Source: Madurella fahalii
Lineage: Eukaryota > Ascomycota > Sordariomycetes > Sordariales
Length of the DNA: 64,000 nucleotides
Assembly (NCBI GenBank): GCA_029876055.1
Contig: CM056875.1
Location: 6,163,001-6,227,000, forward strand
Direction of reading: 5' to 3'
Part shown: piece by piece, positions 22,966-33,615 of the stretch
How positions within the stretch are numbered: the first letter of the stretch is position 1
Layout of the letters: every line of letters begins with the position of its first letter
Program-made: the position numbers and the translations under genes
The notes under the pieces: model-generated
The model's database searches: none
The model's input: only the letters and a program-made list of their open reading frames with translations
Told to the model about the DNA's origin: nothing

Positions 22966-24493
22966 ATGTCGGCCCAGATCCCAATTGCTGTATGAAAGCC
23001 GCCGTGTAATTCATCGCCCTCGGGGCTCATCAGCTGAGACATGCATCTAGGTTCGCGACCGTGTGAGCGATCGCGCGAAGAAGACATTGGATATTGTTGC
23101 CAACTTTGTTGAGGAAGACTGTATCCCGTACGTGAACTCGTTCCAGTTGCTTCCTTACACCCATCATCTAATGCGTCCTCAGCGCCGATGCCGTTTTTGA
23201 AGCTCAGATCGGCGTTGGCGATGCGAGATGGCAGGCCCATCCGCAGATCCTCGAGGACCTCAAGAAGAAAGCACGCTCTCTGGGCCTTTGGAACATGTTC
23301 CTACCTAAGGGCCACTACAAGGAGTCGCCGGGCTTCACGAACCTCGAGTATGGCCTGATGGCTGAGTGGCTGGGCAAGTCGAGGGTCGCCTCCGAGGCCG
23401 TCAACTGCGCTGCACCGGACACAGGCAATATGGAAGTGTTGGCCAAGTACGGCAACGAGGCGCAAAAGGCGCAGTGGCTCAAGCCGCTGATGGAGGGTGA
23501 GATCCGGTCGGCCTTCTTGATGACGGAACCCCAGGTGGCATCGTCTGATGCCAGGAACATTGAAATGAAGATTGAGCGCGACGGCGACCACTACGTCTTG
23601 AACGGTCAGGTACGTCACTTAGTCCGCCGCGGGGCTGTTTACAGCGAACTGACACTGCCCCGTAGAAATGGTGGTCAAGCGGTGCCGGCGACCCCCGCTG
23701 CAAGATCTACATTGTCATGGGCAAAAGCGACCCCAATAACAAGGACCCCTACAGGCAGCAGTCTGTTATCCTCGTCCCCGCCGACACTAAGGGCATTACC
23801 ATCCATCGCATGCTCTCCGTCTACGGCTATGACGATGCCCCTCATGGCCACGGTCACATCACTTTCCACAACGTCCGCGTGCCGGCGAGCAACTTAGTGC
23901 TCGGAGAGGGACGCGGGTTTGAGATCATTCAGGGGCGCCTGGGCCCTGGCCGCATCCACCACGCGATGCGAACGATCGGGGCGGCCGAGAGAGCCTTGGA
24001 ATGGATGCTCATGCGCATCAACGACCCCAAGAAGACGCCGTTCGGAAAGCAGCTACGCGAGCACGGCGTCATCTTGGAATGGGTTGCCAAGTCCCGTATC
24101 GAAATCGACGCGGCTCGTCTGATCGTGCTCAACGCCGCTATCAAGATGGACGAACAGGGGCCCAAGGCGGCGCTGACAGAAATTGCGCAGGCCAAGGTCC
24201 TCGTTCCTCAGACAGCCCTGGCCGTCATTGACCGGGCAGTCCAGTCCTTCGGTGGGGCCGGTGTCAGCCAGGATACTCCGCTGGCCAGCATGTGGGCTCA
24301 GATCAGAACCCTTAGACTGGCGGATGGCCCGGATGAGGTGCATCTGAACCAGATGGGCAGGAATGAGAACCGGCGCGGCAAGGCTGTGGCGGCTAAGATT
24401 AATGGACAGAGGGAAAAAGCAGAGCAGCTCTTGAAGCAGTACGGCGCGAAGCTGACGCAGCTAGGGTCCAACATTCAGCGGTCCAAGCTTTAA
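22966..24493 (+). CDS. Acyl-CoA dehydrogenase, ACAD10/11-like
   Basis: Four exons: 22966-22989, 23051-23127, 23183-23609 and 23666-24493; 451 aa. It is a flavin-dependent acyl-CoA dehydrogenase, introducing an alpha-beta double bond into acyl-CoA during fatty-acid beta-oxidation. Family landmarks in order: the N-terminal helical domain with FLPKGHYKESPGFTNLEYG, the FAD/substrate segment AFLMTEPQVASSDARNI, the beta-domain start KWWSSGAGDP created exactly at the third splice junction, and the C-terminal helical domain with GRIHHAMRTIGAAERAL and VQSFGGAGVSQDTPLA. The EPxVASSD and SGAGDP signatures match the long-chain-specific ACAD10/ACAD11 group common in fungi. There is no clear mitochondrial presequence; the C-terminus RSKL resembles a PTS1-like SKL tripeptide, which would direct it to peroxisomes (inference). 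The first exon holds only eight codons. Confidence 0.93.
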
Positions 24494-24970
24494 ACAGACA
24501 CATGTACCTGGGAACGAGGATGTCCTGGCAACAGTGCATTTATCCCGCATGTTTATACCGCTACATATTGATAGTTTGATTTTTGTGATATCCTTGTTGC
24601 TAGAGTCATAACGTCCCATTCCTCAAGGATGCCTTACCAGGGGTTTGACTGTTGTGGGTCCGTGCGGACATGCCGTTGCCCGGTGGTTGTTACCCAAACG
24701 GGCAATCTGTTTTTTTTTTATTTTTATTTTCTTCGGCAAAGACCACCTCCCATCCACCACTCAACACAGTATTCCTGCAGCCAATTTAAGGCTGAATCCC
24801 GAATCCTCTTGCTTTGCCCAACCTTCACGCAAATACTTTGCAATCCTGTTCCCTACGTACCGAGCTACCTATCACACCTTGCTCCGCACCGCCTCTCACA
24901 TTCCCGTCCGAGTTGCCCGCCCAACGAGCACACCCTCTCCAATCCCGGCAGTAAACCCAAATACAAAAAC
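24494..24970. other. Intergenic, Spo12 5' flank
   Basis: 477 bp between the acyl-CoA dehydrogenase stop and the Spo12 start. It contains a T-rich run near 24.71 kb and C-rich sequence before the Spo12 ATG. No specific site was recognised. Confidence 0.55.
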
Positions 24971-25493
24971 ATGTCTTCCAACGTTCTCGCTGCAAAGGAC
25001 GTCAACACGTCAATGCCAGTCCAACCCGGCGTCCCCGAGACCGACAGCAAACCCGACGTTATGAGCATGGAGTACCACCGACAGGTCTTTCAGTCCAAGA
25101 TGGATCAGGGCGAGTACGTGTTGCCTCCCTGTGTTGAGCGCCTTTGCCATGAGCCACCACCAGTTCAGAAGGATACTGACCTTGACGTCTGTCCTACCTA
25201 CAGGAACAAGACGTACATTTCCCCCTCGGACAACATCATGAGCCCCTGCACCGCCAAGCTCAGCGCCTTTCGCAGCAAGCAAGTCGGCAAGTACGTTTGC
25301 ACCTCTCCGGCGACATGCTTTTCCCTTGTCCTCCCTCTATCTGTACTGCGTAGACTAACAGCCATCTCTGTACAGAGTCAAGCCAAAGTCCCTGTTCGCC
25401 CAGGCGTCAGCTAAGAAACTCGGCACCGGAGGCAGCAGTGGCGGTGACCTCTTTGGCAGCAAGCCTGCGAGTTCAGCCGGCGGGTCTAACTAG
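24971..25493 (+). CDS. spo12: Spo12-like mitotic exit regulator
   Basis: Three exons: 24971-25113, 25204-25290 and 25376-25493; 115 aa. The second exon carries the Spo12 family core, YISPSDNIMSPCTAKLSAFR, with Ser-Pro and Cys-Thr at conserved positions. It is preceded by EYHRQVFQSKM and followed by a Lys- and Gly/Ser-rich tail. In yeast Spo12 is a small nuclear protein of the FEAR network, which helps release Cdc14 phosphatase from the nucleolus in anaphase, and it is needed for normal meiosis. The Ser-Pro sites suggest CDK control (inference). All three phases close. Because each exon is short, gene finders could easily miss it. It is convergent with DRG1. Confidence 0.88.
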
Positions 25494-25964
25494 AGATATT
25501 GCTCTATGATCCTGGTGGAAACGGCTGCAACGCCGTGATATTCATTTCGGGCGCGCTTTATTCCTTTACTTGACAGGGGATGCCGTCGCACCTTTCTTCA
25601 TTCGGGTTTCGCTTTTCTCTTTTTCTTTTTTTCTTTTTTTTCTTTTTTTCTCTTTTCCGGATAGAGAGAGGGCCTTTCTGTAACGGTCTACTGAGGGAAT
25701 GGGTTTGTTGTTCGGTTTAGGCATGGAGGCGTTCACGGAGATGTGTTGTGTGTGAGTGTTGGTATGGAACATTATCTTATCACCCAGGGTATATGGGTGG
25801 AGGTTGTTAACGACTGGGTTATGACAGAGAGGGGTACACGCAAAATCCGGACTAACAATACTATGCTATCTTTTTTTTTTTCCTTTGTGCAAAGTCGGTA
25901 GAATTGTATATATCGCGTCATCGCTATGCAACCCAACTCTCTTGGTGGCATCTTCTAGGACTGT
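25494..25964. other. Intergenic between convergent Spo12 and DRG1
   Basis: 471 bp of 3' flank for both neighbours. It contains a pyrimidine-rich tract at about 25610-25660 and a T-run near 25870, consistent with 3' UTR sequence. No gene was seen. Confidence 0.6.
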
Positions 25965-27367
25965 TTACGCCTTCCACCCACTGACTATGTACACGACGTC
26001 CTCGTCGGCCACGACATGACCTAACCCTACCCGCTGCGGAATATGCCTCGCACTCGCGCCCCACACGAGCGCGTACTTGAACGTGTCCTTGAGTGTCCTG
26101 TGGATGCGGTCACAGACATCCTCGATGGTGCTGTTGTTCCGCACGATGAGTGCCTCGCTAAAGTCGGGCTCGATCCCTTTCCGCTTCGTGTAGATGCGTA
26201 TCAAGTTGAGCTCCTTCCAGCACCGATCGATGACATCCTGGATCCCCAAGTCCAGCTCGCAGCTCATGACGACCGTGTGTGGTTCTCGGGCCAGCTTGTC
26301 CAGAAAATCAAGCGAGACGCTGTCAATCTTGTTGTAGACGTATAGGCACTTGATGTACTTGCGATGATCCTTCATGATGACGTCGATGAAGTCGTCGACC
26401 GTGGCGTTTTCGTCACGGATGAGCACCTCGCAGTTCAAGAGCTTGTAGTCGCGCAGGATGTTCATAATCATCTTCTCGTCGAGGCCCTTTGGTGGGGACT
26501 GAAAGGTGATTTTCATACCGCCGGCTTTTTTGGGTTTCAGATAGATGTTACTGATTCTCATGTGAGTGGAAAGGAACCTCAAGGGGCTGCTCAAAGAGAC
26601 TTACGGTGGTTCTCGGTTCAGCCGAATCCCTACAGCTTCTAACTCGGCTTCCAACAATGCCCTCTGCTCGGCTCGTTTTGTCGCGTCGAGGATCATGAGG
26701 ATGAGGTCGCTTGTCTTTGCCGCCGAGATGACCTGACGACCTCTCCCTTTCCCTTCTGCGGCCCCTTCGATGATACCCGGCAAGTCAAGCAGCTGGATCT
26801 CGGCACCACCATATTCCAGGACGCCGGGAATGGCCGTGAGGGTTGTGAAGGCATAGGATGCGACTTCTGACTTCGTCTTGGTAACCTTGGATAGGAATGT
26901 TGACTTGCCCACTGATGGGAAACCAACTAATGCTATCCGCGCATCGCCGCTCTTGCTCACATCAAAGCCCGCACCCCCTCCGCCGCTCCCTCCCGTTGGC
27001 TCTAGCAGTTGGGCGCGGAGCCGCGCAAGTTTACTGAAGGCGAGTTAGGACGCTGAAACCATGTGAGCATTGCGGGCACTTACTCACCCCTTCAGGAGAC
27101 CCAGATGATATTCTGGCGCAAATTGTCAGCACTTGGTATTGAGGTCACTTCCCTCTCTGCAAAAGAGCGTACCGGTTGCCTTATTTTCTGCAGAAAAGTT
27201 AGTCATGTTCCTCTTGTCCAATTCGAACCACCCCGGCAGGACGAACTCTGGGTCCTCCGCATCTCCTCCTCAATCCTGCCGATTGTCAATGCGAGTTCCC
27301 GCCATCGATGCGCAGTTGTGAATGCATGGTTCGCTCACTCTTTGATCTTGTCTGTGATGTTCACCAT
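25965..27367 (-). CDS. rbg1: Developmentally regulated GTP-binding protein DRG1/Rbg1
   Basis: Six exons: 27367-27339, 27275-27247, 27187-27173 (15 bp), 27112-27088 (25 bp), 27033-26605 and 26550-25965; 370 aa, near the length of human DRG1. The first four exons total 98 nt and are separated by introns of only 54-63 bp; joined, they give MVNITDKIKEIEEEM and the conserved ATEYHLGLLKGKLA. The GTPase domain has G1 GFPSVGKST, switch region YAFTTLTAIPG and G3 DLPGIIEGA. G4-like NKID (YNKIDS) lies in the last exon. A TGS domain closes the protein, ending in GHVVADEDVVYIV. DRG proteins bind polysomes with a Tma46/DFRP partner and help ribosomes past stalls in the cytosol. It is divergent from CWC2 with 465 bp between starts. 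Confidence 0.95.
27173..27187 (-). other. 15-bp micro-exon in DRG1
   Basis: Exon 3 of the DRG1 gene, framed by acceptor CTGCAG and donor GTACGC on the minus strand. It encodes Lys-Asn-Lys-Ala-Thr with the outer codons split across introns. Removing it breaks the reading frame phase and the conserved N-terminal segment. Confidence 0.8.
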
Positions 27368-27832
27368 CTTGAATGACGTTGGGCTGGAATGCCCTTCTTA
27401 TTCTCCTATCAAATGAAAATGAAATAGGCTGTAGCAGTATACAGGAATTGTCCTTTCTGCTTTGCACCTACGAGTGCTGGCTTAACACCCCACGTTCCGA
27501 AGTGGCAGAATTTGGAGGGGCCAGGAGGGGCGTGCGGGGCGACCTAGGTCCGTTCACCGCCTTCGGGGACCCACCCAACCGCAGGCAGGTGGGTCTATGT
27601 GGATCTTGAACCAGGAGCTTGGATTTTCCCAAGCAACGGCGCGCCATCATCGAATGCATCACTTTTGGATTGTCCGTTGCCAAACCTCGCCTCAAACTTT
27701 GACGAATTGCCGCCCTTCGGCCTCCTCGCAACGAATGGTGTAACCATTTATCTCGCATTTCACACTGCCTCAACAGCTGTCTGTTTGTTCCCGAACGTCT
27801 GCAGTCTATTTTAAAACATCCCAAGATTCACC
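27368..27832. promoter_or_regulatory. Divergent promoter region DRG1 / CWC2
   Basis: 465 bp between divergent starts of two RNA/translation-related genes. Both promoters must lie here. No defined site was recognised. Confidence 0.5.
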
Positions 27833-29164
27833 ATGGCGGAAGTCGACACTAGGCCCGACCCAGCCGCCACGGCTACAGACGATGCGCAGGACCACGCCCA
27901 AGAACTCGCGCTCACCACGACAAACAACGAGGTTGCGCCCCCGACAGAGAAGAAGGTGAAGAAGATTATCCGGCGGAAAAAGCGTCCGGCACGGCCGCAG
28001 ATCGATCCTGCGTTGATCAAGTCGGAGCCGCCACCGCAGACTGGTACAATATTTAACATTTGGTACAACAAGTGGTCTGGTGGTGACCGGGAGGACAAAT
28101 ATCTGTCGCAGACACATGCCAAAGGGAGATGCAATATTGCCCAGGACACGGGATACACGCGCGCGGATGCCCGTCCCGGCTCCTATTTCTGTCTATTTTT
28201 CGCGAGGGGGATATGGTACGTCAGGAGTCCCGCAGTTTCTGTTGGAGTGATCACTAACACTATACTATGATGAAGCCCCAAGGGTCAGGACTGCGAGTAT
28301 CTTCATCGGCTGCCGGGCCTCCATGACATCTTTAACCCCAATGTCGACTGCTTCGGGCGGGACAAGTTCAGCGATTACCGCGACGACATGGGCGGTGTGG
28401 GAAGTTTTACACGCCAGAACCGAACGATATACATTGGTAGGATCCATGTGACGGACGATATCGAAGAGATCGTCGCGCGGCACTTTGCCGAATGGGGGCA
28501 GATTGAGCGCATCCGTGTCCTCAATACCAGAGGTGTCGCATTTGTGACATATACGAACGAGGCGAACGCCCAGTTTGCCAAGGAGGCAATGGCTCATCAG
28601 TGAGTTTTGACACGGTGTTTCTTTATGATCGTAGTTTGCTGATGCGTTCTCCCTAGGTCGCTCGACCACAACGAAATCTTGAATGTCCGGTGGGCGACGG
28701 CAGATCCAAATCCAATGGCTCAGAAACGCGAGGCGAGACGCATCGAGGAGCAGGCAGCGGAGGCCATTCGGAAGGCGCTGCCGGCGGAGTATGTCGCCGA
28801 GATCGAGGGCAAGGATCCGGAGGCGCGGAAAAGACGGAGACTGGAGAGCAGTTATGGCCTGGAAGGGTACGAAGCACCAGATGAGGTGCACTTCGCAAGG
28901 GGGCCGAACGCGGTGAACCCGAGAGGTCGAGAAGGGTACGAGCTCGAGCACGAACAGCGGCTAATGCTCGAAGCCGCAGAAGCAGCTCAGGCAGAGGATG
29001 AAGCACAACGTCAGGGACAAGGCGAGCCTGCGGCAGGGGGAATTCTCTCGGGCAGTACCCTAGCCGCGTTACAAGCAGCCCAGGTGGCTGTCGCGTCAAA
29101 ACCGAAGCCGGCAGCGCAATCCGGGCCGTTAGTAGCGTATGATAGCGATGACGACAGCGACTAA
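27833..29164 (+). CDS. cwc2: Pre-mRNA-splicing factor Cwc2
   Basis: Three exons: 27833-28215, 28276-28599 and 28657-29164; 404 aa. Cwc2 is an NTC-related spliceosome protein that contacts U6 snRNA and helps shape the catalytic centre. The N-terminus is acidic, then a basic run (KKVKKIIRRKKRPARP). The torus domain with its CCCH zinc finger follows: FNIWYNKWSGGDRED, KGRCNIAQD, a Cys in GSYFCLFFARG, then ICPKGQDCEYLHRLP, where one Cys codon is split by the first intron. An RRM lies at about 180-255 (RTIYIGRIHV as RNP2, GVAFVTYTNEA as RNP1). The C-terminal third is Glu/Ala-rich and ends in an acidic DSDDDSD. It is convergent with UreF, with only 114 bp between stop codons, so 3' UTRs may overlap. 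Confidence 0.96.
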
Positions 29165-29278
29165 GGGATCGCAGAGAATAAGGGAGTTCTAGCGCCATCT
29201 TGCGGCTGTAAATATGATACCACCAGACAAGGCTAAGCAACAATATCATGGACTGATACTGATTGTGAATCCTTCATC

Positions 29279-30444
29279 TCAACTATTGAATATCCTCGAG
29301 TACAACAGCTCATGCCTACCAACCCACAAATCCATCACCGGCACATTTTGCCCGGCGTCTTCCACCCTCGTCCTCCACTCCCTCTCAACCATAGCCGCGA
29401 TCAGCCCCTGCACCACACTGCCGGCTAGGAGCTTTTGCGCCTGGTAGGGACCAAACATGCCCGCCCTCACCGCCGCAGACACCAGCGCCTTGACGTGGCC
29501 CAGGAGAAAGACATACGCCGTCTGCTCCAGACTCAGCCCGACCAGGCGACAGATGACGCCGAACAGCGGGGCGAGGTGCGCCGCCACGGGCGGGGGTTCG
29601 GCATCAACACCACCACCACCATCACCACTGCCATCACTAGTAGTACGAGTACCATTTACCGCCGAGGATGTCTTGAGCAGCGCCGAGAAACCCCGCAGCG
29701 CCTCCACAAACCTCTCCGCATCCGCATCCGCATCCACTCCCCCTAAACCAGCACCACCAGCACCACCACTACCACTACCACCATCAGCAGTGGCAAACGA
29801 CCGCTCCCAGATCGCCAACAACGCCCTCCCCTGCGCGACCGACGCCCGCCGGCCGACGGTGCAGACCATGGTCGCGTCCTGGGCGTCGTCGAGGGCGGGG
29901 AGGGACGGCGGGTCGCGGTGCGCGGCGAGGACGAAGGGCAGGGTGGTGGAGGCGTAGGACGAGAGGGAGAGGGGCAGGAAGGAGGCGAAGGAGGACGGGC
30001 GGCGGGCGACGAGTTTCTGGTGGGCGAGGTAGCTTTCCAGGCCGGAGGAGAAGGCGAAAGAGCCTAGGGGGAGGGCGGAGTCGGAGAGGAGGAGGAGGAA
30101 GTGGAAGCTGGCGTGGTTGCTGGCCGGGTGGTGGTGGCGGGGGCTGTCGGGACGGGGGAGGGGAGAGGTTGGGGTTGGTTCTGTCGCGGTTGGGTTGCGT
30201 GGTTAACAAACTAACCGGCCGGGTTGAGGTAGGGTGGCTGAAGGGTGAGTCAGATTTACAGAGACTCACGCATCATCGGTGGTGTATGAGAGTGAGTGCG
30301 AGATCGAGGCGTGAGTTGATGACTGCGTTTGGCCTTGGCTTCCGCCAGCCGGCGCTCAAGGCCTGCAATCTCATAGTCTATGTCGCCACTATCGGTATAT
30401 CCCTCCTCTGGGGAATTTGCGCTCATGACCGGGGATTGGGTCAT
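29279..30444 (-). CDS. ureF: Urease accessory protein UreF
   Basis: Two exons, 30444-30270 and 30180-29279; 358 aa. UreF works with UreD and UreG to deliver Ni(II) to apo-urease. The diagnostic segment DSALPLGSFAFSSGLESYLA follows the splice; near the C-terminus come GLSLEQTAYVFLLGHVKALV and RHELLYSRIFNS, both typical. The 89-bp intron was chosen because a nearer acceptor (exon from 30237) meets a stop after 12 codons, whereas the acceptor before 30180 reads open into the core. The N-terminal 60 residues are a predicted coiled region plus low complexity. In the middle, repeats encode a Gly/Ser/Asp-rich insert (GGSGSGGAGGAGLGGVDADA), unusual for the family. No urease or UreD/UreG gene lies in the window. 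Confidence 0.92.
29600..29795. repeat. Interrupted trinucleotide repeats inside UreF
   Basis: Imperfect CAC/ACC-type and CATCCG-type repeats within the UreF coding exon. On the minus strand they encode runs of Gly, Ser, Ala and Asp, forming a low-complexity insert between conserved helices. Confidence 0.75.
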
Positions 30445-30763
30445 GATCTTTGTGGTTGTGGTGCAAGTTAATCAATATGCGGAACTTGGAAGAGACTCGA
30501 AGACGGAAGCGCTGATAAGCTTATCAATCCTGCTCCTATATTATATCAATCCAATTACAATGTTATGCCCACCAGACTCAACAAGGCAATCGTGAAAATT
30601 GAGCGCAATGATATCCCAACACCGCGCCATGGACCTTATAGCCCAACCATCCGGGTATGAAAAAGGACATCACTATGCAATAACCCCAGAGCCCAACCAG
30701 CCGTCAAACTCCCCTCCCATTCCCCTCCCCCCCTTTGATTGCACATGAAAAGTCAATCGCAGG
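30445..30763. other. Intergenic, no gene seen
   Basis: 319 bp between the UreF start and the Cut12 stop. It is AT-rich around 30.53 kb. Nothing recognised. Confidence 0.6.
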
Positions 30764-32949
30764 TCACCTTAGCCTCGCGTTCTCCTTATCCCGGCCGTGC
30801 TGCTGCATCTCCCGCTCCGCCTTCTTGCGTTGGAGACGAGCAATTGCAGCCGCCCGCCGGGCCGCAGGCAACGTCGTCCGCGAGGTATTCATGGTGCCCC
30901 AGACAGCACTGCTATGCGCATCCGGCCCTCCGAGGCGCGCAAAGTTCCCTTGCACGAGGTCGATCCCCGGTGCCTCGCTCTCTCGTGATGAGGGGCGAGC
31001 CGGCGGCTTCCTCAGTTGTTCAGAAGATAATTTGCTGGAGCGCTTCTCGCGGGTCTCGCCCAGCTTGTCGTTGAGAGAGGCTATTTCCTCCGAGGTAGCT
31101 GCCCAGGTCGACCTTGCTGCGCGGTCTGTCCGGTTCGGACGTGGCTGCTCCTCCCTGATGTGGGCGGAACGCCCGCTGGACGTCGAACTACGGCTGTCCT
31201 GCAGGTTTCCGCGGTCGCTGAGGACAGAGGATGTAGACTGTGTTTTCGTGCCAACCTCCGCCTCGAGCTTCTCCCTGAGAGCGCGGGGGGGCGCAATGGC
31301 GACATCGTCATAAGACGCGCGCATGGAGCCTTCCGTGCTGCGCCTCTCTCTATGCCTGGTTTCGACTGGTAATACTGGGGCGGCTGGCCCCTTCTGAGAA
31401 CTCGGCCGATTAGACTCTCGGAAGGCATTCCACCCTTCTGCGGGGTCAGAAACCTTGAGTGTCGTGGCTTTCTCGTCAAAACTCTTTGCCCGGCTTGACC
31501 GAACTTGCCGTTTTGCCTCTGCGCCGTCCCTTCTGAGCGACACAACCTCCTCCTGAAGCTCTGAGATTTTCTCGTTCTTCTTTTGCAAAACTTGCTGTGC
31601 TTCCAAGTACCGAGCCTTAGCATCCTCCTTCAGCTTGTCGTAAGAACCTTTGGAGTTCTCTAATCTCTTTTCTAGCTCCTGAATCCTTGACGTGCTCTGT
31701 GACAGTTCCCCTGAGAGCTTCCTGTTCTCCTCCGCGAGCTTTGCCGCCCGTTGCTCAGCGAATTTGAGGTCGGACTTTAACCGGTCTCTTTCCTCTTGGA
31801 GTTTTTCTAGCTCCCGCACCTGCGACCTCGCTCGCCTCAGTTCACGCTGGGTCTCCATGAGTGTCCGTTGCGTCCGCGGCGACGCAACTCGTCGTGGCCT
31901 GTGGCCATTGTCCCTAGGTTCATCCGCCTCCTCGTGAAGTAGGGCTTCTAACTCCTCTACTTGCTTCTTGTATTCCATCGCGAGCGCGGTTTGCTTGTTG
32001 AGTTCCTCAGCCAGTTTCGGATCGCATTCACCGCCTTTCCTTCTGGTCGACAGCGATGCGTGGCGGCTCATCTCTGCAATCTTTTCTTCCATCGCCTTGA
32101 CCTTCTCCTGCTCCTCCTTGAGTTTCTGGTTTAGGTCGAGAGCCTCGGCATCCTTCATCTTTGCGTAAGACTTGGCGAGTTGCTTGTACTTGACAAGCTT
32201 CTCCATCTCAGCCTTAGCATCCGTGTGGTAGGTTTCGAAGAATGATTTCCAATATTTTCCTGACCGCGAGTGCGGTTCATTCAGGTCCGTTGTTACGTCC
32301 GCATCGCACTCCGACTCATCGTCGACTTCCTCCCAGGCGTCTTCGGGCTGGTCTTTTGCGGGATATGCGAAATCCCTCTCATCCGTCACGCTCTCCTTGG
32401 TGCTCTGGTTCCGTGACTCCTCCATAACTGTCTGCAGTTTCGTCTTTGGCCGAGCATGTCCCGCATCCGTGTTGCGGTCAACCCACGGACTTGGGAACTT
32501 GCCAGGACAATCATCTGGCAATCCACTGGTGCTGGTCTTGCCTGGTCCCCCAGAACCCTGCTTCACGTCATGGCCGAATGAGACGCGTTTCCGACGCGTT
32601 GTGCCAGTGCCAGGTGTGAGGAGAATACCCGGGGGCTTCACGGGCGACTTATCGGTTTGGGAGGCGGGGTTGGCGTTCTGTTGTGCCGTCTTTTCGTTCG
32701 TCGTCTTCGGCGCGGCTCGCCGGTCGCGGGGGGCGGGGGTGCCGAACAGGGCTGTCTTCAATGCGCGCACGGCGAACACGGGCGCCGGAGTGTCGGGCTG
32801 CTCGATTTGCGTGGTGTCATCTGAAAATGCATGAGTGCTGTGCCCGAGAGAGAAAATTCCGTATTTTCAGGATCGTGGATTCTACTCGTACCGGAGGTTT
32901 GCGCGTCGCGCGCGTTGTCCGAATTGCGTTTCAACGCCCAGCTAATCAT
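30764..32949 (-). CDS. cut12: Spindle pole body protein Cut12-like
   Basis: Two exons, 32949-32892 and 32820-30764; 704 aa. The first exon begins MISWALKRNSDNARD and joins in phase to DDTTQIEQPDTPAPVFAVRA, as in other fungal Cut12 proteins. The Cut12 domain is recognised by GILLTPGTGTTRRKRVSFG (about residues 85-105) and KYWKSFFETYHTDAKAEMEK with KYKQLAKSYAKMKDAEA (about 210-250). From there to about residue 460 the sequence is a long heptad-rich coiled coil; the C-terminal 200 residues are Ser/Arg-rich and disordered. In fission yeast Cut12 sits at the spindle pole body and helps activate mitotic entry through Plo1/Cdc25. It is divergent from GCN2. Confidence 0.88.
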
Positions 32950-33615
32950 TGCGAACTGTCGACGGTGTGGTGCAAATCAGCGTGGTCGCCTTTGCGGATT
33001 TCCGATTCGCACGCTGGCTCATTTATAAGACAGCAGAGTGGCGATCGATGGGCAAGACATGCAATCGTTGCGTCTTTCAGCTTTCAGCTGCGGGCTGTTT
33101 ACTCGGTTGCCAGAAGCAGCCAGTCGACGTCGCAGATCTGTTGTTGCGGGTTTTAATGGGCGGCGGTCCAAGCGCGTCGCTCTCAACCAGCGGAGTGGGA
33201 CAGAGTGGGGTTGCAAGGGGGCCTGGCTGTTGCTGCACAAGGACACTACAGAACACTATGTACGGTACTGTACAGTACTATGTACTGCGTACTTTTTGTA
33301 CAGTACCCCACTGTTATTTAGCGTGGTTCTTGGAGGGGCAATGCAACGAAGGGTTCCTGGAATCAAGAGAACGAACCTTACCTGAACGTGACCAGATGAA
33401 CCCCGCCTATTGAGTTCGCTCCAAGTTCGAGTCACACTCCGAGGCTCCTGTTTCCGAGAACAGCATTTGCCAGCTTGCCCTTTTTATCTCAACGGTTCCT
33501 ATGCACGATGGGCTCAACTCAGTGAAGCCTCACAGCCACTTTTGGCTGTGTAGTTCCACTCTCGGGTACCACCTGCGAGTTAGCCTTCATCTGAGTACCA
33601 CCGCTCAAAGCCGCC
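32950..33615. promoter_or_regulatory. Divergent intergenic region Cut12 / GCN2
   Basis: 666 bp between divergent starts. It contains a cluster of GTAC/TACAGTAC motifs at about 33256-33307, including a perfect 14-bp palindrome. No CPC1/GCN4-type TGACTCA site was found here. Confidence 0.5.
33265..33278. repeat. 14-bp perfect palindrome GTACTGTACAGTAC
   Basis: The sequence equals its own reverse complement. Related GTAC and TGTACAGTAC words follow within 30 bp. It lies in the shared Cut12/GCN2 upstream region, and its role is unknown. Confidence 0.8.

Noticed and set aside
27468..27824. 118-codon minus-strand frame between DRG1 and CWC2
   Set aside because: It occupies the shared promoter region, has Arg/Ser-rich random composition and no motif.
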